Of a stretch of 64,000 nucleotides of DNA, positions 17,218 to 25,465 are shown in pieces. The notes below the pieces were generated by a model. It did no database searches and had not been told where the DNA came from. It was given only the letters and a program-made list of their open reading frames with translations. Numbering within the stretch: the first letter of the stretch is position 1; each line of letters starts with the position of its first letter. A program made the position numbers and the translations under genes. This DNA is from Microbacterium pseudoresistens (GTDB lineage: Bacteria > Actinomycetota > Actinomycetes > Actinomycetales > Microbacteriaceae), in the NCBI RefSeq assembly GCF_013409745.1, contig NZ_JACCBH010000001.1, positions 2,046,001-2,110,000 on the forward strand, read 5' to 3'.

Positions 17218-18210
17218 GTGGATGCCGATGCCCTCGCCGATGCCAGACGTGCCGAATGGCAGCGGCTCGACGAGCTCACGCGCCGACGTCTCGACGGCCC
17301 GGGCGTCGACGAGCTCATCACCCGGTACCGGGCGGCGTCGGCCGATCTGGCCGATCTGAAGACCTCGGCGGGGGCGTCGCCGCAGAGCGCCCATGTGTCG
17401 ACGATCCTCGCCAGGGCACGGCTGCGGTTGACCGGGGCCAGTGAGAGCATCCTCGTGCAGGCGACGCGGTTCTTCACCCGGCAGCTGCCGGCGGCGCTGT
17501 ACCGCGTGCGGTGGACGACGCTCGTAATCGCCCTCGTGACGCTGGGGACCATCGCGGTCACCTCGCTGTGGCTCACCTCGGATCCCGCGCTCATCGCCGC
17601 GCTCGGGCCCGCCGACGCACTGGAGCAGTACGCGGAGGAGGACTTCACCGGGTACTACACCGAGAACCCCGCAGCCGTGTTCGCGGGGATGGTGTGGACG
17701 AACAACGCCTGGATCGCCGCGCAGTGCGTGATCTTCGGCGTCACGGGCATCTGGCCCGTGTATGTCATCATGCAGAACGCGGTGAGCCTGGGAGTGTCGG
17801 CGGCGGTCATGTTCGCGCACGGTCACGGCGATCTGCTCGTGCTCTACCTGCTGCCGCACGGCCTGCTCGAGCTCACCTGCATCTTCGTGGCCGCCGCAGC
17901 GGGACTCCACCTGTTCTGGGCGTGGGTCGCGCCGGGGCCGCGCACCCGCGGCGCGGCGTTGGCCGAAGAGGGGCGGGCGCTGGCGACCGTGGCGATGGGG
18001 CTCGTCTTCGCCCTGGCCCTGGCCGGACTCGTCGAGGGCTTCGTGACCGGATGGGCGCTGCCCTGGCCGGTCAAGATCGGGATCGGCGTCGCGGCGCTCG
18101 CGGTGTTCCTCGTCTACATGCTCGGCGTGGGCCGGCGCGCGACCCGCGAGGGGGAGACGGGCGATCTCGTCGAGTTCGACACCGGAACGCCGCGCCTCGT
18201 CGCCGGCTGA
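17218..18210 (+). CDS. Stage II sporulation protein M-like membrane protein
   Basis: This protein of about 330 residues has a helical N-terminal soluble part (about residues 1-95) and about five to six membrane spans. The NPAAVFAGMVWTNNAWIAAQC and LLPHGLLELTCIF segments are characteristic of SpoIIM-like proteins in non-sporulating actinobacteria. The PHG-LE motif lies in a membrane segment. In relatives it is paired with RDD, DUF58 and MoxR genes and is presumed to act in envelope remodelling. GTG 17218 is preferred because of the leaderless -10; an in-frame ATG at 17200 would add six residues. Here the DUF58/MoxR genes lie 3 kb away, beyond the aquaporin-catalase block. Confidence 0.87.
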   Translation: MDADALADARRAEWQRLDELTRRRLDGPGVDELITRYRAASADLADLKTSAGASPQSAHVSTILARARLRLTGASESILVQATRFFTRQLPAALYRVRWTTLVIALVTLGTIAVTSLWLTSDPALIAALGPADALEQYAEEDFTGYYTENPAAVFAGMVWTNNAWIAAQCVIFGVTGIWPVYVIMQNAVSLGVSAAVMFAHGHGDLLVLYLLPHGLLELTCIFVAAAAGLHLFWAWVAPGPRTRGAALAEEGRALATVAMGLVFALALAGLVEGFVTGWALPWPVKIGIGVAALAVFLVYMLGVGRRATREGETGDLVEFDTGTPRLVAG

Positions 18211-18220
18211 GGAGTCCGGT

Positions 18221-19045
18221 CTACTCGGAGTCCGACTCGCCCGCGGCGACGCGACCGGCGCTGACGGGGCCGGCGCTGTCGAACAGCGCCCGATACGTCA
18301 TCCCGGCGATGATCGCTCCGAGCACAGGGAAGACGAGGAAGACCCACAGCTGGGCGAGCGGTTCGATCCCGCCGTAGATGGCGGTGGCCAGCGAGCGGGC
18401 CGGGTTCACCGACGCATTGTCGACCGGGATGCTGATGAGGTGGATGAGGGTCAGCGTGAGCCCGATCGCGAGTCCGGCCATGCGTGTGCCCCGCGCCGGA
18501 TGTGTCGTACCGAGCACGACGTAGACGAACACGGCGGTGAGCAGCACCTCGACGATGATCGCCGCGAACAGCCCGAAGCCCCCGGGGGAGAGATGGTCGA
18601 ACCCGTTGCTGATGAAACCGGCGTCCTGCACGCGGGTGAGCCAGTCGGCGGGCCCGAACGAGCCGATCAGGGTGAGCACGGTCGTGGCGACGACCGCGCC
18701 GATCGCCTGGGCGATCACGTACGGACCCACCTCGCGCCAGGGCAGCCGGCCCGCGGCGGCGGCACCCACCGACACGGCGGGGTTGAAGTGCCCGCCGGAG
18801 ATCGGGCCGAAGGCGTAGACCCCGGCGACGACGCTGAGGCCGACGGCGAATGCGACCGCGAGATACACCGCGGAGGCGGCACCGGGCTCGGTGAAGTGCG
18901 TGGAGGCGAACAGGGCCGTGCCGATGACGCCGAACACGAGCATGAAGGTGCCGAACGCCTCGCCGACCAGCCGGGTGGTCAGCGGTGCGGTCGGCGGGGT
19001 GCCGTCGGCGCCGAGCGCGATCTCGGTCGATGCGGAATCGCTCAT
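18221..19045 (-). CDS. aqpZ: Aquaporin (MIP family)
   Basis: This 274-residue MIP channel has six spans and both NPA boxes: GGHFNPAVSVG (first) and NASVNPARSLATA (second). An Arg after the second NPA fits the selectivity filter. The N-terminal 25 residues and a C-terminal Ser/Glu tail lie outside the fold. A GAGG ribosome-binding site precedes the ATG by 6 nt. It lies next to the catalase-Fur operon on the same strand but is separated by a strong hairpin, so it has its own transcript. Some aquaporins conduct hydrogen peroxide, which would fit the neighbouring catalase. Substrate choice cannot be read from sequence. Confidence 0.93.
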   Translation of the reverse strand: MSDSASTEIALGADGTPPTAPLTTRLVGEAFGTFMLVFGVIGTALFASTHFTEPGAASAVYLAVAFAVGLSVVAGVYAFGPISGGHFNPAVSVGAAAAGRLPWREVGPYVIAQAIGAVVATTVLTLIGSFGPADWLTRVQDAGFISNGFDHLSPGGFGLFAAIIVEVLLTAVFVYVVLGTTHPARGTRMAGLAIGLTLTLIHLISIPVDNASVNPARSLATAIYGGIEPLAQLWVFLVFPVLGAIIAGMTYRALFDSAGPVSAGRVAAGESDSE

Positions 19046-19141
19046 AGGATGCCTCGTGCTTCCGGTGCTCGATGGGTGCGCTGCGCGGTACTGCTCGCCT
19101 CACATCCTGGAGCACGCCCGGCCGCCCGCGCGCAGAAACGC

Positions 19142-19177
19142 CGAGGGGGCGGGACGCCGCAGCATCCCGCCCCCTCG
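19142..19177 (-). terminator. Strong hairpin terminator after the catalase gene
   Basis: A perfect 13-bp stem (CGAGGGGGCGGGA at 19142-19154, its complement at 19165-19177) encloses a 10-nt loop 13 nt past the catalase stop. On the minus strand it is followed by GGCGTTTCT, a weak T-run. Confidence 0.75.
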
Positions 19178-19190
19178 ATCTGATCGTCGC

Positions 19191-20687
19191 TCAGGCGTCG
19201 GTGTCGACGAAGTCGTCCTGCGGCGCCCCGACGGCGATCTGCGCACGGATCGCGTCGGCCGTGGCCTGGTCGATGTTCGTCCAGTACTGCAGGAAGCGCT
19301 CTTTGATCACGGGGATCGTCAGGCCCTGGTACTGCCCGACGAGCGTGTCGACGAAGCGGGCGCGCTGGTCGTCATCGAACACCTCGCGGATGAGGGTGCC
19401 CGCCTGGCCGAAGTCGTCGTCTTCGCTGTGCAGCGTGGCGGCGGCCCGCACGAGCTCGCCGTCGGACTCCCAGCTCGCTTCGACGCCGGCCAGCGGATCG
19501 GCCTCGGGCCCGCCCGCCGCGCCGAACGAGTTCGGCGTGTACACGCGGTGCTCGGCGCCATGGAACCGGTACTGCATCTGGCCCTCGTGCATGTAGTTGC
19601 GCACCTCGGCCGCGTGCGGCTCGTTGACGGGGAGCTGGTTGTAGTTGGCGCCGATCCGGTAGCGCTGCGCATCCGCGTAGGAGAACACCCGCGCCATGAG
19701 CATCTTGTCCGGTGAGATGCCGGTGCCCGGCACCTGGTTGCCCGGCGAGAACGCGGCCTGCTCGATCTCGGCGAAGAAGTTCTGCGGGTTGCGATTGAGC
19801 GTGAAGGTGCCCACCTTGATACGCGGGTAGTCCTTCTTCGACCACGTCTTGGTGAGGTCGAACGGATTGAAGCGGTACTCCTTCGCTTCGGCGTACGGCA
19901 TCACCTGCACGTACACATCCCACGAGGGATGCTCGCCGCGCTCGATCGCCTCGTACAGATCGCGGCGGTAGTGGTCGGCATCCGATCCCGCGAGCAGTTC
20001 GGCATCCGTGGCGCTCATGCTCTCCACGCCCTGACGGGAGAGGAAGTGGTACTGCACCCAGAAGCGGGAGCCTTCGGCGTTGATCCACTGGTAGGTGTGC
20101 GAGCCGTACCCGTTCATGTGCCGCCACGACCGCGGCAGACCGCGATCTCCCATCACATAGGTCACCTGATGCGCGGTCTCGGGGGAGAGGGTCCAGAAGT
20201 CCCACTGCATGTCGGCGTCGCGCAGACCCGAGGCGCCCAGGCGCTTCTGCGAGTGGATGAAGTCGGGGAACTTCATCGCGTCGCGCAGGAAGAAGGTGGG
20301 GGTGTTGTTGCCCACGATGTCGAGGTTGCCCTCGGTCGTGTAGAAGCGCAGCGCGAAGCCGCGCACGTCGCGCCAGGTGTCCGGCGAACCCTGCTCACCG
20401 GCGACGGACGAGAACCGCAGCAGCGTCTCGCTCCTCGCGCCCGGCTGGAACACCGCGGCGCGCGTGTAGGCCGAGACGTCTTCGGTCACGACGAACTCGC
20501 CGAACGCGCCGCCGCCCTTCGCGTGCGGGTTGCGCTCCGGAACGCGCTCGCGGTTGAACGACGCGAGCTTCTCGACCAGATAGCGGTCGTGCAGCGCGGT
20601 GATGCCGTCTGCTCCCGCGGTGAGGGAGTGCGCGTCGCTGGCGACCGGGGTTCCGGTCTGGGTGGTGGTTGCGGGCTTGTCAGCCAT
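19191..20687 (-). CDS. katA: Catalase (monofunctional haem catalase)
   Basis: This 498-residue clade catalase breaks down hydrogen peroxide to water and oxygen. The catalytic His is H55 in [15 protein letters not shown], the distal Asn lies in [12 protein letters not shown], and the haem-ligating Tyr lies in [12 protein letters not shown]. The length is typical of small-subunit catalases. A good AAAGGA ribosome-binding site precedes the ATG. The gene overlaps the end of the fur-family gene by 8 nt, so they form an operon transcribed from the fur promoter. It is cytoplasmic and presumably induced by peroxide through release of the Fur-family repressor. Confidence 0.96.
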   Translation of the reverse strand: MADKPATTTQTGTPVASDAHSLTAGADGITALHDRYLVEKLASFNRERVPERNPHAKGGGAFGEFVVTEDVSAYTRAAVFQPGARSETLLRFSSVAGEQGSPDTWRDVRGFALRFYTTEGNLDIVGNNTPTFFLRDAMKFPDFIHSQKRLGASGLRDADMQWDFWTLSPETAHQVTYVMGDRGLPRSWRHMNGYGSHTYQWINAEGSRFWVQYHFLSRQGVESMSATDAELLAGSDADHYRRDLYEAIERGEHPSWDVYVQVMPYAEAKEYRFNPFDLTKTWSKKDYPRIKVGTFTLNRNPQNFFAEIEQAAFSPGNQVPGTGISPDKMLMARVFSYADAQRYRIGANYNQLPVNEPHAAEVRNYMHEGQMQYRFHGAEHRVYTPNSFGAAGGPEADPLAGVEASWESDGELVRAAATLHSEDDDFGQAGTLIREVFDDDQRARFVDTLVGQYQGLTIPVIKERFLQYWTNIDQATADAIRAQIAVGAPQDDFVDTDA

Positions 20688-21120
20688 TCAGTTTCCTTTC
20701 GCATTCCGGGCAGATGGCTCTATAGGTCACGGCGGCCTCGAGGATGCGCATGCCGTGATCGCGCGACGGGTGCAGGCACGGGGCGGCGCCGACGGCGCAG
20801 TCGACGTCTTCCACGCGCCCGCAGGAGACGCACTGGAGGTGGTGGTGGTTGTCGTGCTGCAACTCGTACAGGGCGCTGCCGCTGTCGGGCAGGCTCACGC
20901 GGCTGACGATGCCGGCCGCGGTGAGATCGCCGAGCACGCTGTGCACGGTCGGCAGGGCGATGCCGGGAACCCGGTCGCGCACGAGGCCGTGCACGATCTC
21001 GGCCGTGGCGTGCGGACGGGTGCGCAGAGCGTCGAGCACGGCGATGCGCTGCGCCGTGACGCGAAGCCCCGCGGCGCGGAGGCGATCGGTGTCGGAGAGC
21101 TCGTCGTGCGTCGTGGCCAT
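20680..21120 (-). CDS. Fur/PerR-family metal-dependent repressor
   Basis: This 146-residue Fur-family protein has an N-terminal winged helix (about residues 10-85) with [11 protein letters not shown] as recognition region. A metal-binding dimerisation part follows, with [12 protein letters not shown] and a C-terminal CPEC, giving two CxxC pairs for structural zinc. It is directly upstream of and overlaps the catalase gene, as FurA does with catalase genes in mycobacteria. A peroxide-sensing (PerR/FurA-like) role is therefore likely. TATGCT lies 6 nt before the ATG, and a palindromic TGAATGATTCA sits in the promoter, consistent with autorepression. Confidence 0.93.
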   Translation of the reverse strand: MATTHDELSDTDRLRAAGLRVTAQRIAVLDALRTRPHATAEIVHGLVRDRVPGIALPTVHSVLGDLTAAGIVSRVSLPDSGSALYELQHDNHHHLQCVSCGRVEDVDCAVGAAPCLHPSRDHGMRILEAAVTYRAICPECERKLNG

Positions 21121-21126
21121 GGATCG

Positions 21127-21132
21127 AGCATA
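21127..21132 (-). promoter_or_regulatory. Leaderless -10 TATGCT of the fur-katA operon
   Basis: TATGCT on the minus strand lies 6 nt before the ATG at 21120. The -35 region would fall inside the palindromic box at 21136-21157. Confidence 0.6.
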
Positions 21133-21135
21133 GCG

Positions 21136-21157
21136 CTTATCCTGAATGATTCATAAG
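21136..21157. promoter_or_regulatory. Candidate Fur/PerR operator
   Basis: The core TGAATGATTCA (21143-21153) is a 5-1-5 palindrome, flanked by CTTAT and ATAAG that also pair. It lies just upstream of the fur -10 element, where bound repressor would block polymerase. The sequence is strikingly AT-rich against its surroundings. Confidence 0.6.
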
Positions 21158-21180
21158 AAAGAATCGATCAGGATCTGTGG

Positions 21181-22488
21181 TCAGAGACGCCCTGCGGCCT
21201 TGAGCTCCAGGTACCGGTCGGCGATGCGCGGCGGCAGGTCGTCGGGATCCGCCGCCAGAGGCTCGCCGCCCGCGCGGCGCACGGCGTCGGCCACGGCGCG
21301 GGCATCGCGCAGCGCGCGCTCGGCGGCGGCGGCGAGGTAGACGTCTTCACGGGAGTCGCGCACGCGCGCGGTGGCCGCGATCGAGGCGTCGGTCGTGGAT
21401 CCGACGAGGATCGTCGTGGCGCGCGACGCGGCGGGGAACGCGCCGAGGAACCCGCGGGCGCTCTCGGGCGCATCCTGCGCCGTCAGGACGACGACGAGCG
21501 AGGGACGCGTCGTCACGGTGCGGATGGACGCGAACGCCGCTCCCCAGTCGGTGTCGACGAGGCGTGCGTGGATCGGCGCCATCGCATCCGAGAGGGCGGG
21601 CAGCAGCGCCGCCCCGTCGACGCCCGTGACTCTGGCGCGCACGACGCGGTCGACGAGCAGCAGGTGCACGTGATCTCCCGCGCGCTGCGCGAGTGCGGCG
21701 AGCAGCAGCGCCGACTCGTACGAGGCGTCGAGTCGCGTGCCGTCGCCCACGCGCGCGGCGGCCGTGCGCCCGGTGTCGACGAGGATCACGACATGCCTGT
21801 CGCGCTCAGGGCGCCAGGTGCGCAGCATCGTCGTGCCCGCGCGGGCGGTGGCCCGCCAGTCGATCGAGCGCACGTCGTCGCCGCGCACGTATTCGCGCAG
21901 CGAGTCGAACTCGGTGCCCTGGCCGCGCACCTGCACGCTCGTGTTGCCGTCGAGCTCGCGCAGTCGCGCCAGCCGGGAGGGCAGGTGGCGGCGGGAGGTG
22001 AAGGCGGGGAGCACCCGGATCGCGCCGCGCACATCGTGCCGCCCCTGTCTGCCCGCCAGGCCCAGCGGCCCACGCGAGCGCAGGGCGACGAATGCGCTGG
22101 TCAGCTCGCCGCGGCGGCGGGGGCGCAGCGCGACGTCGATGCTGCGCCGCTCGCCGGCGGGGATCTCCACAGCGAGGCGCTCGGCCGGAGCGCCCGCCGT
22201 GGGCTGCCACGCATCGCGCACGAGTCCGTGCAGCGCGCGCTCGCCGCGGTTGTGCAGGCTCACCCGTGCAATCGCCGATTCGTCCCGCCGCACCCGGCCG
22301 GGCACGGAGCGCGACACGGTCACCCGCGCCGGCGAAGCAGCCAGCAGCACATCGGCGAGCACGAGCACGGCGCACAGCACGATCCAGCCGAGCAGCACGA
22401 TCCACGCCGGCGCGCCCAGGATCGCGAGCACCACGATCGGCACGACGCCGAGACCGACGACGAGCACGAGGCGACCGGTGACGAACAC
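21181..22488 (-). CDS. DUF58 domain protein (vWA-like), membrane-anchored
   Basis: This 435-residue protein has two N-terminal membrane spans (about residues 5-45) and a beta-rich middle. The DUF58 signature EFDSLREYVRGDDVRSIDWRAT follows, with a vWA-like C-terminal domain that includes HVVILVDTGRT. DUF58 proteins work with MoxR ATPases in assembling or remodelling complexes. The GTG start comes directly after the MoxR stop codon. It is the last gene of a five-gene minus-strand operon (26775 to 21181). Confidence 0.92.
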   Translation of the reverse strand: MFVTGRLVLVVGLGVVPIVVLAILGAPAWIVLLGWIVLCAVLVLADVLLAASPARVTVSRSVPGRVRRDESAIARVSLHNRGERALHGLVRDAWQPTAGAPAERLAVEIPAGERRSIDVALRPRRRGELTSAFVALRSRGPLGLAGRQGRHDVRGAIRVLPAFTSRRHLPSRLARLRELDGNTSVQVRGQGTEFDSLREYVRGDDVRSIDWRATARAGTTMLRTWRPERDRHVVILVDTGRTAAARVGDGTRLDASYESALLLAALAQRAGDHVHLLLVDRVVRARVTGVDGAALLPALSDAMAPIHARLVDTDWGAAFASIRTVTTRPSLVVVLTAQDAPESARGFLGAFPAASRATTILVGSTTDASIAATARVRDSREDVYLAAAAERALRDARAVADAVRRAGGEPLAADPDDLPPRIADRYLELKAAGRL

Positions 22489-23556
22489 CTAGATCGGCAC
22501 CCGGGTCTGCTGCACGACCGAGGCGAGCACGGCATCCGCCGACACGCCCTCCATCTCAGCGTCGGGGCGCAACTGGATGCGGTGACGCCAGACGGGCACG
22601 AGCATGGTCTGCACGTGATCGGGCGTCACGGCGGAGGAGCCGTTGAGCCATGCCCACGCCTTGGCGGCGGCGAGCAGCGCGGTCGATGCGCGCGGGCTGG
22701 CGCCCAGCAGCACCGACGGCGCCCGGCGGGTGGCGCGGGCGAGGTCGACGACGTAGCCGAGCACGTCGTCGGTCACCTCCACCCGGTCGGCGGCGTGCTG
22801 GGCGGCGACGATCTCGTCGCGCGAGACGACCGCGCGCAGGTCGGTGAGCTCACGCGGCGAGAAGCCGTCGGCGTGCTTGCGCAGCACGGCGACCTCGGCC
22901 TCGCGTTCGGGCATCGGTACGACGAGCTTCATGAGGAAGCGGTCCAGCTGCGCCTCGGGGAGCGTGTACGTGCCCTCGTGCTCGATCGGGTTCTGCGTGG
23001 CGGCCACGAGAAACGGGTCCGGCAGCGTGCGGCTGGCGCCGTCGGCGGACACCTGGCGCTCTTCCATCGCCTCCAGCAGCGCGGCCTGCGTCTTCGGGGG
23101 AGTGCGGTTGATCTCGTCGGCGAGCAGGATGTGCGTGAACACCGGACCGGGACGGAAGTCGAACTCACCGGAGCGCGCGTCGTACACGAGCGATCCGGTC
23201 ACGTCTCCCGGCATGAGGTCGGGCGTGAACTGCACGCGCGTGGTGTCCAGGCCGAGGGCGCGGGAGAACGCTCGCACGACGAGCGTCTTCGCCACACCGG
23301 GCACGCCCTCCAGCAGCACGTGGCCGCGGGCGAGCAGCGCGACGAGGAGGCCGGTCACCGTACCGGCCTGGCCGACAACGGCCTTGTCGACCTCGGTGCG
23401 CACGCGATGCATGGCCTCGCGCAGTGCCGCATCCGCGGTGCCGGACGCCGGTCCGGATCCAGGCGCGGGTGCCGTGTCGTGCGCGGCGGCTGTGCCGTCT
23501 TCGAGGGCGCCATCAGGCTCGGGGCGGGGATCGGCGCCGGGAATCGGGTCGGTCAC
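22489..23556 (-). CDS. MoxR-family AAA+ ATPase
   Basis: This 355-residue AAA+ chaperone-like ATPase has Walker A GVPGVAKT, Walker B ILLADEINR, a sensor segment ATQNPIEHEGTY and the MoxR lid domain. The first 40 residues are a Pro/Ala/Asp-rich extension not needed for the fold. MoxR proteins are thought to insert cofactors or remodel partners together with vWA/DUF58 proteins. The GTG start follows AAAGGAG by 6 nt. It overlaps the DUF4350 gene by 4 nt, and its TAG stop abuts the DUF58 start. Confidence 0.94.
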   Translation of the reverse strand: MTDPIPGADPRPEPDGALEDGTAAAHDTAPAPGSGPASGTADAALREAMHRVRTEVDKAVVGQAGTVTGLLVALLARGHVLLEGVPGVAKTLVVRAFSRALGLDTTRVQFTPDLMPGDVTGSLVYDARSGEFDFRPGPVFTHILLADEINRTPPKTQAALLEAMEERQVSADGASRTLPDPFLVAATQNPIEHEGTYTLPEAQLDRFLMKLVVPMPEREAEVAVLRKHADGFSPRELTDLRAVVSRDEIVAAQHAADRVEVTDDVLGYVVDLARATRRAPSVLLGASPRASTALLAAAKAWAWLNGSSAVTPDHVQTMLVPVWRHRIQLRPDAEMEGVSADAVLASVVQQTRVPI

Positions 23557-24824
23557 GGTGTGCTCCTTTCGGTGCGGGCGATGTCATCGACCGCGGTCTC
23601 GAGTGCGGCGAGGCGGCGCGCGTCGGCGACGAGCTCTGCATCGGAGGTGGGGAGGGGTGCTTCCAGCACGGCGCGCACGGAGTCCCGCGAGGTTCGGATG
23701 CGGTCGGCCGTAGCGTCGGCGATGGCCGCGACTCCCGCCGATTCCGGCATCGACAGCCGTGCGGCCAGGCGGGCCAGCGTACCGGTACGCAGCTCGGCGG
23801 CCGCGTGGCGCGCATCGCCGCCGCGGGCCGTGAGCCGTGCACGGCCCTGCATCGTCTCGGAGGCGCGCACGGTGACCGGCAGGGTCTCGGCGACGAGCGG
23901 GCCGAACCGGCGGCCGCGCCAGATCCCGGCCACGACCGCGGTGAGCAGCAGCAGGACGATCACCGGGGATACCCAGCCGGGGGTGAGCTCTCCGAGGGTC
24001 GCCTCGGCATCCGCATCGGAGATGTCGCTGTCGGAGAATGACGGCACGTACCAGACGACGCGTTCGCTCTGGCCCAGCAGCGCCATGCCGAGTGCCGCGT
24101 TTCCGTGCTCGGCGAGATGCTCGTTGGTGAGCAGGCGCGAGCCGTCGACGAGAGTCACCCGGCTCCCCTCGCGATCGGCGACGAGCACGGCCGCGGCATC
24201 CCCGTCGCCGAAGCATGTCGTCACGTCGTCGGCCGCACGGAACATTCGGTCGGGCACGATCGTGCCGACGCGGGCGAAACCCGCCTCGTCGCACGAGGGG
24301 CCGACAGGGTCGCTCGTGCCCGAGGCGTTCTCGCCGAGGTCGAGCAGACGCAGCATGCGCGAGCTCGCCGTGAGCAGCACGGTGCGCTCGGCACTGCCGA
24401 CGAGCTCGAGCGCCGCCTCGTCGGAGAGCGGATAGGGGTCGGCCAGCACGAGCGTCGAGCGGTCGTCGAGATGCTGCACCGCGGCGGCCCGGTTGCGCAC
24501 CACGACGACCTCGACGCCGGCGTCGCGCACGATCTCGGCCAGTGCGCGCGTTCCGCTGAAGCCTGCGCTCTCGGGGTCGAAACCCGAGGCGCGGGCGGGG
24601 GCGGTGGTGGCGAACGAGAGGCTCACCACGGCCACAGCGAGCACGACGACGGCGAGGAGGATCCATCCCAGTGCTTCGCGGAGGCGTCCGGGCGTGCGGT
24701 GGTAGGTGTCACCGCCTTCGGCCGCAGAGGAATAGTGCGCCGCGGGAGGCTCGACCCCCGCACCAGGATCAGATCGCGTCGGAGGGGCGACCGGTGCGGA
24801 CGTGGTCGAAGCAGGCGCGCTCAC
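23553..24824 (-). CDS. DUF4350 domain membrane protein
   Basis: This 423-residue protein has a disordered Pro/Ala/Ser N-terminus (about residues 1-45) and a first span at about 51-72. An extracytoplasmic alpha/beta DUF4350 domain carries VVVVRNRAAAVQHLDDRSTLVL. A second span lies near 280-300, and a cytoplasmic helical tail follows. It matches the Rv3691-type member of the actinobacterial MoxR cluster. The role is unknown, presumably in an envelope complex with DUF4129 and DUF58 proteins. It overlaps both neighbours by 4 nt. Confidence 0.88.
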   Translation of the reverse strand: MSAPASTTSAPVAPPTRSDPGAGVEPPAAHYSSAAEGGDTYHRTPGRLREALGWILLAVVVLAVAVVSLSFATTAPARASGFDPESAGFSGTRALAEIVRDAGVEVVVVRNRAAAVQHLDDRSTLVLADPYPLSDEAALELVGSAERTVLLTASSRMLRLLDLGENASGTSDPVGPSCDEAGFARVGTIVPDRMFRAADDVTTCFGDGDAAAVLVADREGSRVTLVDGSRLLTNEHLAEHGNAALGMALLGQSERVVWYVPSFSDSDISDADAEATLGELTPGWVSPVIVLLLLTAVVAGIWRGRRFGPLVAETLPVTVRASETMQGRARLTARGGDARHAAAELRTGTLARLAARLSMPESAGVAAIADATADRIRTSRDSVRAVLEAPLPTSDAELVADARRLAALETAVDDIARTERSTP

Positions 24825-25465
24825 ACCAGCACCTCCACGGGTCGAGTGTTCGCCAGACGGTCATCGGTGTCGGCCAAGGTCCGGTAGCGGTCGGCCGTGC
24901 CGGGGTGGCGCAGGTACCGCACGTCGTCGAACCACGCCGCCGCGGCGCCGAGCGCATCGGCCTCGTGCGGGAACGGGGCACTCGCCTCGCGCGCGATGCG
25001 CTGCGCCGTCGCCCCTGGCGCGGGGGAGATGAGCTCCCGCTCCTGGAGGGCGCGGGCGAGCGCCCGGTAGCGGAGCACGATCGCCTCATCCCAGTCGCGG
25101 GATCGAGCACGGCTCTCCGCGTCGTCGCGCAGCTGGGCGGCGGAGCGGCCGTCGCTGCTGCCGAGCAGGTCGCCGATCGCCGATCGCCGCGTGAACGATC
25201 GACGCGGACGGCCCCAGATGATGAGCACCGCGATGAGCGCGCCGACGATGACGATCCCGGCGATCACGAGGGCGAGCGGGCCCAGTGCCTCCCCGCCGCG
25301 GGGCGAGAACAGGGTGCCGAGGAAGTCGACGATGGCGCGCGCCCACTCGTCGAACAACGTCGGCCGGGCCTCGACGTACGCCGTCTTCGACAGCTCCTGC
25401 TCGGCCTGCTGCCGTGCTGCGTCTCCATCGGGAACGAGGGGGAGATCGGCGAGGATCGCGATCAT
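24821..25465 (-). CDS. DUF4129 domain membrane protein
   Basis: This 214-residue protein has one membrane span (about residues 62-84) between a short extracytoplasmic N-terminal part and a cytoplasmic DUF4129 domain. The latter contains DWDEAIVLRYRALARALQERELI, the typical motif. DUF4129 occurs in MoxR/DUF58 operons and in some transglutaminase-like proteins. The order and overlaps with DUF4350 (4 nt) and the upstream membrane protein (4 nt) support one operon. Function is inferred only from this association. Confidence 0.88.
   Translation of the reverse strand: MIAILADLPLVPDGDAARQQAEQELSKTAYVEARPTLFDEWARAIVDFLGTLFSPRGGEALGPLALVIAGIVIVGALIAVLIIWGRPRRSFTRRSAIGDLLGSSDGRSAAQLRDDAESRARSRDWDEAIVLRYRALARALQERELISPAPGATAQRIAREASAPFPHEADALGAAAAWFDDVRYLRHPGTADRYRTLADTDDRLANTRPVEVLV

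Noticed and set aside
21568..24435. A 955-codon open frame on the plus strand opposite DUF58, MoxR and DUF4350
   Set aside because: It is antisense to well-supported genes in an overlapping operon and has no recognisable motif.
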